35,716 nucleotides of DNA, from positions 1 to 35,716 of the forward strand of contig QZKQ01000053.1 in the NCBI GenBank assembly GCA_003599535.1, in the 5' to 3' direction. The DNA is from Candidatus Zixiibacteriota bacterium (GTDB lineage Bacteria; Electryoneota; B3-LCP). Positions 1 through 9,038 of the stretch are shown in pieces. Within the stretch, counting starts at the first letter, position 1, and every line of letters begins with the position of its first letter. The notes under the pieces are model-generated. The model worked only from the letters and a program-made list of their open reading frames with translations, had not been told where the DNA came from and searched no databases. The translations under genes were made by a program, and so were the position numbers.

Positions 1-2
1 CC

Positions 3-665
3 GACTACGGCAACGTGCGGGGCTTCGAGGTCACCCTGATGAAGCCGCGCACCCGCTACCTGTCGGGGAACCTGACCTACACCTACTCCTTCGCCCGCGG
101 CAAGAATTCGTCCCCTACGGCGGACTACATCACCATCTGGGAAAACAACAACGTGCCCACCACCGAAGTGTTCCTGGATTGGGACCAGCGCCACACCGTG
201 GCCGCCAGCGTTGACTTCCGCACCCTGGACGAACAGCGCTTCTTCGGCCTGCCCTACACGGAGAACCTGGGCTTAAACGTCATCGCCGGTTACGGCAGCG
301 GGATGCCCTGGAGTCCTCCGGCCCAGGACAAGGACAAGTGGAAGTGGACCAACACCGAGCGCATGCCCTTCACCTTCTCCTGGGATCTCGTGGTGGACAA
401 GGGGTTCCGCTGGAACAACATGCTGACCAAGGTGTTCCTGGAAGCCCGCAACCTGGGGCTGCCGCAGTTCTACCGCATTGACGACTTCCCCTTCTTAAAG
501 ATCGAGAACCGGCGCAACGTCGTGGACATCGCCGACGAAGAATGGTATGCGCTGCAGGTTGACAACCAGGGCAATCGCATCTACGATGCGGACGGCCGCT
601 ACGACGACCCCACGGTTTACAGTCCGCCGCCGGTCGTGCGCCTGGGTGTGGGCATTCAGTTCTAA
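3..665 (+). CDS. TonB-dependent receptor, C-terminal fragment (5' end outside window)
   Basis: The frame is open from the first bases of the window and ends at TAA 663-665, so only about the last 220 residues are present. Alternating aromatic/polar strands (for example LSGNLTYTYSFARG and the closing VVRLGVGIQF) and a terminal phenylalanine fit the last strands of an outer-membrane beta-barrel, where C-terminal Phe is the usual BAM recognition residue. The segment GFEVTLMKPRTRYLSGNL resembles TonB-dependent receptor barrels, which take up large substrates across the outer membrane. Position 46 nt upstream of a secreted protein gene and a PorV/PorQ-like gene is typical of FCB envelope clusters. 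The plug and TonB box are outside the window, so the receptor call is inferred from barrel style only; another large barrel is possible. Confidence 0.6.
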   Translation, partial: DYGNVRGFEVTLMKPRTRYLSGNLTYTYSFARGKNSSPTADYITIWENNNVPTTEVFLDWDQRHTVAASVDFRTLDEQRFFGLPYTENLGLNVIAGYGSGMPWSPPAQDKDKWKWTNTERMPFTFSWDLVVDKGFRWNNMLTKVFLEARNLGLPQFYRIDDFPFLKIENRRNVVDIADEEWYALQVDNQGNRIYDADGRYDDPTVYSPPPVVRLGVGIQF

Positions 666-711
666 CATTTCCCGATACTGTCGTCGCTCCGCGACCTAAC
701 AGGGGATAACC

Positions 712-2949
712 ATGAATCATACACTGACTCGCTGGACCTTCGTAATTCTGGCAGCACTGGCCCTCGCGCTTCCGGCTGCGGCCAAGCCGAAGCCGGAAGC
801 GGGCAAGGAGGCCGACCCGGGGCGCCAGACCCAGGGCAATCCGTCCGCGGACCAGCAGATGCTGATGACCGTGAGCAACGTGTGGTCGGCCGTGTCCAAC
901 TTCGCCAACTACGGCGACGCCAACAGCGTGCTGCCCTCCGGCCAGTGGCCCGCCGGGTCCGGCAACAACTACGTGTGGGAAGGCCGCTTCTGGGTGGGCG
1001 CCCTGGTCCAGGGGAAGAAGCGGGTGTCCCACGCGGACTACGGGGATTACGAGTTTCACCCGGCCGATGACGACCCCTTCTACCTGGGGCCCGGCAAATC
1101 CATCCAGGATTCCCGCGTCATCTATGACGACCTGGCCGCCACCACCACCCATACCCCCCTGGGCATCCGGGTGTTGCAGCGTACGCTCTCCTGGTCCATG
1201 CCGGAATATGACGATTTCCACGCTTTCGAATATGAAATCATCAACACCGGCTTGATCGGCACCCTGTCCAACTTCTACGCCACCTGGGTGTTCGACAACG
1301 ACGTCGCCACCCTGGACGTGGTCGAAGCCAACATTGACGACAACGTGGACTACGACGGCTGGGACGGAGACGACACCCAGACCGACGAGGTGGACTGGGT
1401 GGACCCCATGGATCTGGACGGCGACGGCTTGGACGGCTACGATGAGTGGGGTCTGCCCTACGGCTGGACCAATGCCGACAACCCCAATGCCGATCCCAAT
1501 CAGATCGAGCCGGACGGGGTCTTCGACGAGTACCAGATTTTCCTGAATCCGGATGGCCCGGTCATCCTGGGGCAGGCGGGGGACAAGGCCGGCCAGCCTT
1601 TGACCGACGCGGACGGCAACGAGCTGCACGGCTGGCTGATCAGCCGCAACATGTCCATCATTTACGACGGCGACAACAACGCGGTGCAGGGCAACGATAC
1701 CGGCGAGCGCAGTCTGCCCATCCCCTGCGATGGGTGGACCGGCGGCCGCCTGCTTTACACCCCGCGCGCGCCCTACTTCACCACCCCCGAGGACACTCTG
1801 CCTCGGCCCTTCGCCCACCAGTGGTGGAACTGGAACAGCGACCCGGGCAACGATGACGAGAAGTTCGAGTACATGTCCGCCACACACCCCGCGGGGATGG
1901 GTTACAATTTCATCCCCAACGCCCGGGAAATCGGAGCCCCCACGTTCGACTACCGCTGGCTGACGTCCAGCGGGCCCTTCACCCTGCCCGCCGGCGACAC
2001 CCTGCGCGTGGTGTATGCCCACTGCATCGGCCAGGGGCTGAAGGGGTTGCGCGCTGCCGCCGACCAGGCCATGATCGCTTACTATTCCGGCAGCCAGACC
2101 AGCAGCCCGGCCCAGCCTTCTGCTTTCAACGAAGACCTGCACTGGGTCCTGCCGGTGCCGCCGCCCATCCCCAACCTGAACTACACCGGTATGAGCGGCG
2201 GAGTGCGGCTGGCCTGGGACAATCATGCGGAATACGAGATTGACCCCCTGCTGGGCTATTCCGACTTCGAAGGGTACAAGGTCTACCGCGCCCCCTACGC
2301 CCCCACCAACTGGCAGATGATCGCCGCCTTCGACAACCTGCCCGACAGCGCCGTCTACGTGATCAACACCGAAGGCGACACGCTGAATCCGGGCGCCCCG
2401 GAGGATCTGCCCGACGTCACCCACGCCTTCACCGACACGGGCGGCGTGTTCCTGGGTGAGGTATACGAGCAGCCGGTCAACAGCGTGCCCTACTACTACG
2501 TGGTGGTGGCCTACGACAGCTACAAACCGGCCAATCCCGAAGAGGGCCTGCCGGAATTCATGCCCCAGGAATCGGCCAAGTCCAATTACCTGAAGGATCC
2601 GTCCAGCGGCGCGCCCATGCCGGTGTATCCCATCGGTTTCGCCGAAGACGTCAGCACCAGCGGGGTAGAGAACGTCAAGGTGGTGCCCAATCCCTACCGC
2701 GGCACGAATCCGCTGGAATCGCGCTACGAGAACACCGTTACCTTCATCAACCTGCCTCCGGCCTGCAAGATCACCATCCTGACCCTGGCCGGCGACATCG
2801 TGGATACCATTGACCACACCGACGGCACCAACGCGGAACGGTGGGACCTGCTGTCCAAGAACACCCAGTCGGTGGTTTCCGGGTTGTACATCTTCGTGGT
2901 GGAAACGGAGAGCGACAAAAAAATCGGCAAGTTTGTCATCGCCCGTTAA
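712..2949 (+). CDS. Large secreted protein with acidic calcium-binding-like segment and C-terminal sorting-like domain
   Basis: 745 residues. A signal peptide is clear: basic MNHTLTRW, a hydrophobic core and an ALPAAA cleavage region. The start is preceded by AGGGGAT. Around residues 205-245 there is an Asp-rich stretch including DLDGDGLDGYDE, which resembles calcium-binding loops of EF-hand or thrombospondin type 3 style. Residues about 490-560 look fibronectin-III-like (GYKVYRAPY followed by short strands). The end contains VVPNPYRG, then strands finishing SGLYIFVVETES and KFVIAR. This is the Ig-like fold of type IX secretion or FlgD-like C-terminal domains, with PNPY in place of PNPFN. It is probably exported to the surface. 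I do not recognise a catalytic domain. It sits in one transcriptional direction with the receptor fragment and the PorV/PorQ-like gene. Confidence 0.7.
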   Translation: MNHTLTRWTFVILAALALALPAAAKPKPEAGKEADPGRQTQGNPSADQQMLMTVSNVWSAVSNFANYGDANSVLPSGQWPAGSGNNYVWEGRFWVGALVQGKKRVSHADYGDYEFHPADDDPFYLGPGKSIQDSRVIYDDLAATTTHTPLGIRVLQRTLSWSMPEYDDFHAFEYEIINTGLIGTLSNFYATWVFDNDVATLDVVEANIDDNVDYDGWDGDDTQTDEVDWVDPMDLDGDGLDGYDEWGLPYGWTNADNPNADPNQIEPDGVFDEYQIFLNPDGPVILGQAGDKAGQPLTDADGNELHGWLISRNMSIIYDGDNNAVQGNDTGERSLPIPCDGWTGGRLLYTPRAPYFTTPEDTLPRPFAHQWWNWNSDPGNDDEKFEYMSATHPAGMGYNFIPNAREIGAPTFDYRWLTSSGPFTLPAGDTLRVVYAHCIGQGLKGLRAAADQAMIAYYSGSQTSSPAQPSAFNEDLHWVLPVPPPIPNLNYTGMSGGVRLAWDNHAEYEIDPLLGYSDFEGYKVYRAPYAPTNWQMIAAFDNLPDSAVYVINTEGDTLNPGAPEDLPDVTHAFTDTGGVFLGEVYEQPVNSVPYYYVVVAYDSYKPANPEEGLPEFMPQESAKSNYLKDPSSGAPMPVYPIGFAEDVSTSGVENVKVVPNPYRGTNPLESRYENTVTFINLPPACKITILTLAGDIVDTIDHTDGTNAERWDLLSKNTQSVVSGLYIFVVETESDKKIGKFVIAR

Positions 2950-3001
2950 GCGGCGGCTTTAGACGTCCAATCCGTCGGCTGACGGACGAGGAGGATATTC
3001 C

Positions 3002-3979
3002 ATGCTTCGCAAAAGCATACTGATAGTACTGCTGGCCGGGCTGCTGACACCAGCCCTGGGGCAGGAATTCGCCAAGGTCGGCACCATGGGCGCGCAGTTC
3101 CTGAAGATTGACCTGGACGCCCGGTCCACAGCCATGGGCAGCGCCAGCATGGCCATGGGCGGCGACGCCGGGGCCATCTTCCGCAACCCTGCGGCTCTGG
3201 TGAATGTGCCCGCTACCAGCTTCGTGGCGTCCTATGCCCCCTGGTTCGCCGACATCAACCTATACGGGGCCGCCCTGGCGCGCAACTTCTACCAGTACGG
3301 GGTGGTCGGTCTGCACTTCATCTACCTGAACTCCGGGGAGATCGAAGAGACCACCGTGGCCCAGCAGCAGGGCACGGGGAACACGTTCTCCGTCAGTGAC
3401 TTCGCCGTGGGGTTGTCCTACGCCCGCCGCCTGACCAACAAGTTCTCCATCGGCGGCAATTTGCGCTGGATTCACGAGGACCTGTACATCTCCGATGCCT
3501 CGGTCTTCGGCGTGGACGTGGGCCTGCTCTACGAAACCGGATTCCAGACCCTGCGCATGGGCATGAGCATCAGGAATTTCGGCGGCAAGTTCAACCTGCC
3601 GGGGACCTACCAGGATTTCGACAACGGACAGCCGTTGCCGCAGGAATCTACGTACCTGGGCTATGACCTGCCCATCGAATTCGCTTTCGGGTTGGCGGCC
3701 GAAGCTCTGCAGACCCCGGAACACCGGATCACGTTGGCCCTCGACGCCATCCACCCCTCGGACAACTACGAGCGGGTCCAGATCGGGGGCGAGTACGCCT
3801 TCACCGAGACGGCCTTCCTGCGCGCCGGGTACATCTTCCGGCACGACACCGCGGGCCTGAATGCCGGCGCCGGCGTCGCCGTGCCCATGTCGGGGTACAA
3901 CCTGGGCATTGATTACGCCTTCTCCAACTTCACCATTTTGGACAACGTGCACCGGTTCACGTTCCGGTTTAACTTCTGA
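3002..3979 (+). CDS. PorV/PorQ-like outer-membrane protein
   Basis: 325 residues with a signal peptide (MLRKSILIVLLAGLLTPALG) and a strong GAGGAGG Shine-Dalgarno before ATG 3002. The mature N-terminus GAQFLKIDLDARSTAMG followed by an IFRNPAAL-type segment is the hallmark of the PorV/PorQ family (UPF0164-like, FadL-type barrels). The protein ends in strands and a C-terminal Phe (FTFRFNF), as expected for an outer-membrane barrel. In type IX secretion, PorV shuttles cargo from the translocon to the attachment complex. Members of this wider family in candidate phyla are often next to their cargo, as here. Assignment to the family is firm; whether this copy is a true PorV is inference. Confidence 0.8.
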   Translation: MLRKSILIVLLAGLLTPALGQEFAKVGTMGAQFLKIDLDARSTAMGSASMAMGGDAGAIFRNPAALVNVPATSFVASYAPWFADINLYGAALARNFYQYGVVGLHFIYLNSGEIEETTVAQQQGTGNTFSVSDFAVGLSYARRLTNKFSIGGNLRWIHEDLYISDASVFGVDVGLLYETGFQTLRMGMSIRNFGGKFNLPGTYQDFDNGQPLPQESTYLGYDLPIEFAFGLAAEALQTPEHRITLALDAIHPSDNYERVQIGGEYAFTETAFLRAGYIFRHDTAGLNAGAGVAVPMSGYNLGIDYAFSNFTILDNVHRFTFRFNF

Positions 3980-4044
3980 TCTCAAAAGCGAATGCTCACG
4001 ACCCTTCCAGTCCGCGACTTTTGCTTTTGATCAGGGAGAGAATC

Positions 4045-7000
4045 ATGACCGTTACTTCCTCATCCACCTACCGGAATCCGATCATGCGTGGAGGATTCTC
4101 CGTATCTCTGGCTCTGCTGCTCACCGCGGCGGTTCTGACCGCCGGACTGCTTCCGGCGGCGGGGACGGTATCCGCCCAGCCGCCCGAAGCACCCGAGGTG
4201 GGCCAGACGCAGGTCTTCTGGGCCCTGGCCCAGGGCTTCTTCAGCGGATATTACCAGCTGTCCGCCACCCTGCAGGACACCTCCGAACACGCCTACCTGT
4301 ACACCGAGGACGCCTACATCAATGACTTGTCCGTGTCCCTTGCGGACGGCCAGATGATGTACGCCGCGGCCAATGGCGGCGTGTTCCACAGCACCGACGG
4401 CGGCAACCACTGGATGCCGGTGCCCGCCGGGTTGCCCGACGTGAACGGCGCGGTGCCCAATGATTCCGATAACTACAACTTCCGCGCCGTCATGCATGCG
4501 CTTTTCGCCCGCGCGGAATACGGCGAGCCGTCCTTCGACACGGTCTGGGTGGGCACGGATTTCGGGCCGTTCTGGTCCTACGATGAACCCGATACCTTCC
4601 GGGCGCGATCCGCCAACATGGCCACCGATCCGGAGACCGCCGGCAAGCCGCCCACCTACGACATTCTGGGCCATCCCAATGAATCCCGCACCCTGTGGGC
4701 GGCCACCGAAGACGGCCTGTATATGACCCGCAACGCCAACAACTGGCGGCGGCTGTCCGGGGGGCTGCCTCCCGGAGAGGGGGTTGCCTGGCAGAGCGGC
4801 CCCGCCTACGCCGTGACCTACGATGCCGCCAGCGGGCTGCTCTGGACCGCCACCAACCGGGGCGTTTTCTATGGCACCTACCGGGTGCTGGGAACGAACC
4901 CCACCGCCGACATCATCGCCGACTGGATGCCGCTGGGCGGCACGGTGGCCCTTGACAGCGTCTTGAGCGCCAACGCCGACACCCTGACGCTGCGCATCGA
5001 GGATTCCACCGCCTACGGGTTATCCCTGGCCGCCGGGCAGACCCTCACCCTCGTCGACACCGCCCGGGACCTCTACTGGTCCGCCCTGGTGGACGAAGCG
5101 GCGGGCGGCCTGTTCGTGCGCCTGACGGACGCCGGCTTGTTCTACTATCCCGACACTCTTCCGGCCGTGAACTACGCCCAACTGCCTCTGAATCAGTTGG
5201 TCGCCTACGGCTACAGCCAGGTGTCCGGGCAGGACCTGCACCTGGAAACCCTGGGCGACGTCACCACGGTCTGGCTGGCCACCCCCGCCGGGATCGTCTC
5301 CTACCGCCTGACCGGTGACTTCATTCCCCGTTACGAGCCGGACCAGGTGAGCCGGGAGATCAGCCACGATTCGCTGGCCGTATACAAGATCGACAAGAAA
5401 GGGAACGATTACTACCTGGCAACGGATCAGGGGCTGTACCGGGCCGCCGATCCCCACGGCCAGTGGACGCGCCTGACCGGTTTCCTGTACAACAATGACC
5501 GCACCGATTCGGTGGCGGTGGGCACGCGGACGGTGGCCTTCGGGCCGGGCAATAATGTTTTTGCCGGCGGCCACATGGGCGGCTTCGTGAAGTCCGCCGA
5601 CGGAACCACCTTCACGCCTTCCAACCTGGGCCTGATGCACCGCATGGGCACCGCCCAGCAGTTGGACATATTCTCCCAGGAATTCAACCAGTCCGCCCCG
5701 GCGGATCCGCAGAAGGGCATCTTCGAAATCGTGCAGGACTACTTCGGCGATCTGCCCCCGGCCAATTCCCCCGATGACATTGACCAGGACCCCCGCATCA
5801 CCGTGCTGTTCCTGGACATCGAGGACTTCCACCTGGTGGAGAACGCGCCCGACCCCTTCATCCTGACCGGCGATTACCAGGGCATCAATGAATACTCCAT
5901 GCTGTACTTCGACAACAGCAATCAGCGGGAGATGATTTATCTGGACACCGAACCGCTGTGGATCAATGAAGCCGGCCCCGCCGCCGCCGACCAGGTGTTC
6001 AACCTGATCAACTGGAACCAGGATTTCGACGAGGAGATCTGGCTGAAGCAGGGCCTGGCCCAACTCGCCCAGTTCTTCGCCGGGTACAGCCCGGTATCGG
6101 GAACCATCGGCCTGATCATCCCTAACTCGCTGACCAACTGGGGCGACAAGCTGCAGGATACTGAGAAGGAATACTCCTTCGTCATGGCCATATACCTGTA
6201 CGAACAGGTATTCTCCGACACCACCGTCGGCGGCGAAGTGATCCATCGAGTCCGGGAACTGGCCGAATCGCCCTACCAGGGCGTCGCGGGCCTGGGCCGC
6301 CTGATTCACGAGAAGCGCGTGGGGCCGACCAACGACACCACGGATTATACCGATGAATTCGGCGAGCTGTACAACGACTTCATCCTGGCCACGATCCTGG
6401 ATATTTCCAATCCCGAATTCCACGAGGGCCGCTACGGGTTCGATAACCTGACCGTCCAGGCCAGCGTGACCGGATTGAACTGGTACATCCCCATCACTGC
6501 CCCGCGTTTCCTGCCCCCTTACTCGCAGCAGCTTCCTTTCTGGTCGGGCCGCGCGGTGCAGTTCGAGGATACGCCGGGGTACTTCAATCCCCAGTACCCC
6601 ATCCAGGACCTGGCGATGAACGGTGATGACCGCAACGATATCCACTTCACCCTGCTGTTCGACAAGGGTCGCCGGTTCTACGCGGAAATGTCTCCGGATT
6701 CGCTGACCCTGATGCCCGTGCCCACCGACCCCGAGCAGAAGGCCCAGGTCAACCTGCCTCCGGATCTCTACCTGGGCGACAACACCACTCCGCCCAACGT
6801 CATGCGCCTGGTGACGGTGTGCACCTCTGATTCCGGCAGCGAATACTCCACCTACACTCTGGAAGACGATATCATTCCCCCTGAATTCGTGGAAATGACG
6901 ATAGCGCAGAATCCGGTGGACGGCCGCTACCTGGACGTCTACACCTTCGCCACGGATCGCCTCTTCCCCGACGGCGGGCTGTACTACCGCGTCGCCACCC

Positions 7001-7941
7001 CGCCCGGCGAACCGGTGCTGGAAGGCCCCAAGGTGGATCTGTTCATCGCTGACACTCTGCTCACGACCCTGGATCAGAACGTATTCTTCGCCAACGTGAG
7101 CGATTCCAGCTTCGTCTACCATGTGGCCTATCACCTGGGCAATCTGAACTACCCCGCCACCCTGGAATTCCTGGCATATGCGGAAGATGCCGCCGGTAAT
7201 GAAGTGGAGTCGCCGGCCCTCTCGGTCACGGTGGATCAGATCCAGGCCCCCGTCGGCGGACTGCTGACGGACGCCGCCTCCAGCGCCTCGCTGACGGTGC
7301 CGCCCGCGGCCCTGCAAGCCGACGCCCTCCTGATGCTGACGGTGGCGGAGTCCCCGCCGGGCGGAGGCCTGCAGCAAGGCTTCTCCCGGGCGCTGGACGT
7401 CGACGAGCCCGATCCCACTCATCGGCCCGTCGGACCGGTGGTGTCGGCAGGCAGCGCTTCGCTGGGCCTGAACAGTCCCATCGAGCTGCGCCTGCCCTAT
7501 GACCGCGCTCTGGCAGGGCCGGATCCGGTGGGCGTGTACCGCGCGGAGAACAACGGCTGGGTGTACGTCGGCGGCGTGGACGAGGCCGGCATCGGGCTGC
7601 TCAGCAGCTACAGTTGGAAGTTCGGCAAGTTCCAGGTCTTTGCCGGGCCGCTGGGTGACATGAAGCCGGAGACGCCCTACAGCTTCCGGCTGGAGCAGAA
7701 CTACCCCAACCCCTTCAACCCGGCCACCACCATCCGCTTCCAGCTCAGCCGCGCCCAGCAGGTCACCGTGGATGTGTACAACCTGCAGGGGCGGCGCGTG
7801 GCCAACCTGGTTGACGGTCAGCTTTCCGCCGGTCATCACGACCTGCAGTGGGCGCCCGACGGCCTGGCCAGCGGCATCTACTTCCTGCGCCTGAAGGCGG
7901 AGGAGGGCAACCTCTATCGCAGGTTGATGTTCCTGAAGTAA
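4045..7941 (+). CDS. Giant secreted propeller protein with degenerate metallopeptidase-like domain and T9SS sorting domain
   Basis: ATG 4045 is chosen over an upstream in-frame TTG (4021) because AGGGAGAG sits just before it. 1298 residues. The N-terminus is a signal peptide ending near GTVSAQ. Residues about 90-560 carry BNR/propeller-type repeats such as GGVFHSTDGGNHW and TLWAATEDGLYM. Residues about 565-780 resemble secreted M30/M6-like metallopeptidase domains, with a WNQDFDEEIWLKQGLAQLA segment. At the place where HExxH is expected the sequence reads DQVFN (649-653), and the downstream zinc-ligand Glu position is Gln (669), so catalysis seems lost. Ig-like domains follow. The C-terminus is a type A sorting domain with NYPNPFNPATTI and SGIYFLRL. 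It probably acts as a surface-anchored binding or structural protein. Family placement of the central domain is by motif layout only. Confidence 0.7.
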   Translation: MTVTSSSTYRNPIMRGGFSVSLALLLTAAVLTAGLLPAAGTVSAQPPEAPEVGQTQVFWALAQGFFSGYYQLSATLQDTSEHAYLYTEDAYINDLSVSLADGQMMYAAANGGVFHSTDGGNHWMPVPAGLPDVNGAVPNDSDNYNFRAVMHALFARAEYGEPSFDTVWVGTDFGPFWSYDEPDTFRARSANMATDPETAGKPPTYDILGHPNESRTLWAATEDGLYMTRNANNWRRLSGGLPPGEGVAWQSGPAYAVTYDAASGLLWTATNRGVFYGTYRVLGTNPTADIIADWMPLGGTVALDSVLSANADTLTLRIEDSTAYGLSLAAGQTLTLVDTARDLYWSALVDEAAGGLFVRLTDAGLFYYPDTLPAVNYAQLPLNQLVAYGYSQVSGQDLHLETLGDVTTVWLATPAGIVSYRLTGDFIPRYEPDQVSREISHDSLAVYKIDKKGNDYYLATDQGLYRAADPHGQWTRLTGFLYNNDRTDSVAVGTRTVAFGPGNNVFAGGHMGGFVKSADGTTFTPSNLGLMHRMGTAQQLDIFSQEFNQSAPADPQKGIFEIVQDYFGDLPPANSPDDIDQDPRITVLFLDIEDFHLVENAPDPFILTGDYQGINEYSMLYFDNSNQREMIYLDTEPLWINEAGPAAADQVFNLINWNQDFDEEIWLKQGLAQLAQFFAGYSPVSGTIGLIIPNSLTNWGDKLQDTEKEYSFVMAIYLYEQVFSDTTVGGEVIHRVRELAESPYQGVAGLGRLIHEKRVGPTNDTTDYTDEFGELYNDFILATILDISNPEFHEGRYGFDNLTVQASVTGLNWYIPITAPRFLPPYSQQLPFWSGRAVQFEDTPGYFNPQYPIQDLAMNGDDRNDIHFTLLFDKGRRFYAEMSPDSLTLMPVPTDPEQKAQVNLPPDLYLGDNTTPPNVMRLVTVCTSDSGSEYSTYTLEDDIIPPEFVEMTIAQNPVDGRYLDVYTFATDRLFPDGGLYYRVATPPGEPVLEGPKVDLFIADTLLTTLDQNVFFANVSDSSFVYHVAYHLGNLNYPATLEFLAYAEDAAGNEVESPALSVTVDQIQAPVGGLLTDAASSASLTVPPAALQADALLMLTVAESPPGGGLQQGFSRALDVDEPDPTHRPVGPVVSAGSASLGLNSPIELRLPYDRALAGPDPVGVYRAENNGWVYVGGVDEAGIGLLSSYSWKFGKFQVFAGPLGDMKPETPYSFRLEQNYPNPFNPATTIRFQLSRAQQVTVDVYNLQGRRVANLVDGQLSAGHHDLQWAPDGLASGIYFLRLKAEEGNLYRRLMFLK

Positions 7942-7975
7942 TCCAAATAGAGCCTTGAAATTCAGGAGTTCAGGG

Positions 7976-8914
7976 ATGAAAAATTTTCCCCAGATCATCC
8001 GATACGCCGGCCTCGCGCCACTACTCCTGGGGCTGTTCCTCCTGGGGTGCAGCGACCAGAGCGAGGATATTCCCACCAGTTTCGACTCCATCACCCTGCT
8101 GATGAACCAGGGGTGGGATGCCTACGCCGCCGGCGATTTTAACACCGCCGAGACCCATTTCCGGGAAGCCAACCAGCGCAATGCGCAGCACCTGCCCGCC
8201 TACAACGGTCTGGGCTGGACGGCGGTGCGGTTGACCAATTTCACCGACGCCGAGACGCAGTTCTCCTTCATCACCACGCTGGCCAACCCCGAGTCCGACC
8301 AGGATATCCGGGCTGACGCCTACGCCGGCCTGGCCCTCTCGGCGGCCATCGAGCGTTCGGTGACGGAGATCGGCGGGGAGGCGGGCGAGGAGGAACTGAA
8401 CGCGCTGGCCCGGCAGTCCATTGACAACGCCGACATCGCCCTGGGGATTGATCCCACCTACGATCCGGCCGACCATGACCCCGGGTTCGGCGCCGAAGGG
8501 CTGCACCTGCTGAACGCCCAGAACTACTTTTACCTGAAGGAGATCGAGAATTCCGAGGCGGCGCTGAGCGTGGTGGATCCCGAGTTCGTCCCCAACCTGC
8601 TGGCCACCTACGGCACCGAAGTGTTGGACGAAGCCACCGGCCTTGATTCCGAAACCGCGGAAGGAGACACCACCTGGTTCCTGCCGCTGGATAATCCCGG
8701 AGTTCACCACTTCACTTCCCTGGTGTCGGCTGACACCACCCTGGACGTTGAATACCTGGTGGATTACGAAGGCAGCCGCATTCTCGTGATCCCCGGTCCC
8801 GACCAGGGCCTGGCGGAAGGCCTGGGCTTCACCGTGGATTACGTGTACATCGAAGCGATGGCGGAATACCTGTACCACCTGAGCCAGCGCATCGAAGAGC
8901 TGATTGAATTTTAA
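7976..8914 (+). CDS. TPR-containing lipoprotein
   Basis: ATG 7976 is preferred because AGGAG lies 7 nt upstream; an in-frame TTG at 7955 lacks this. 312 residues. The start has a lipoprotein signal with lipobox LLGC followed by SDQS, so the mature protein should be an acylated envelope protein. Two tetratricopeptide-like helical pairs are visible: NQGWDAYAAGDFNTAETHF and AYNGLGWTAVRLTNFTDAE. The rest has a beta-rich C-terminal part without a domain I recognise. It lies 34 nt after the propeller protein gene and is probably co-transcribed. TPR lipoproteins commonly act as scaffolds in outer-membrane assembly or secretion; a specific partner is not shown by the sequence. Confidence 0.75.
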   Translation: MKNFPQIIRYAGLAPLLLGLFLLGCSDQSEDIPTSFDSITLLMNQGWDAYAAGDFNTAETHFREANQRNAQHLPAYNGLGWTAVRLTNFTDAETQFSFITTLANPESDQDIRADAYAGLALSAAIERSVTEIGGEAGEEELNALARQSIDNADIALGIDPTYDPADHDPGFGAEGLHLLNAQNYFYLKEIENSEAALSVVDPEFVPNLLATYGTEVLDEATGLDSETAEGDTTWFLPLDNPGVHHFTSLVSADTTLDVEYLVDYEGSRILVIPGPDQGLAEGLGFTVDYVYIEAMAEYLYHLSQRIEELIEF

Positions 8915-9038
8915 CCAAAAGCGAGGCGCCGGGAGGGGAGCGCTACTCTGCGGATCTGTTATTGACCTGCCCATTCCCGACCGGGGCTCTCGCAGCAGTC
9001 GTCACAGATACATGTAATCGTTTCATTCCGGAGGAGTT

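Noticed and set aside
370-2817. Minus-strand open frame of 815 codons
   Set aside because: Antisense of the first two genes, no recognisable protein features.
5020-8094. Minus-strand open frame of about 1000 codons
   Set aside because: It lies opposite the giant secreted protein, its translation is low-complexity His/Gly/Val/Gln-rich, and it has no family motifs; GC-rich codons on the plus strand leave the opposite frame open.
8962-8990. TTGACC as a -35 box before the gene at 9039
   Set aside because: No acceptable -10 box at 16-18 nt spacing.
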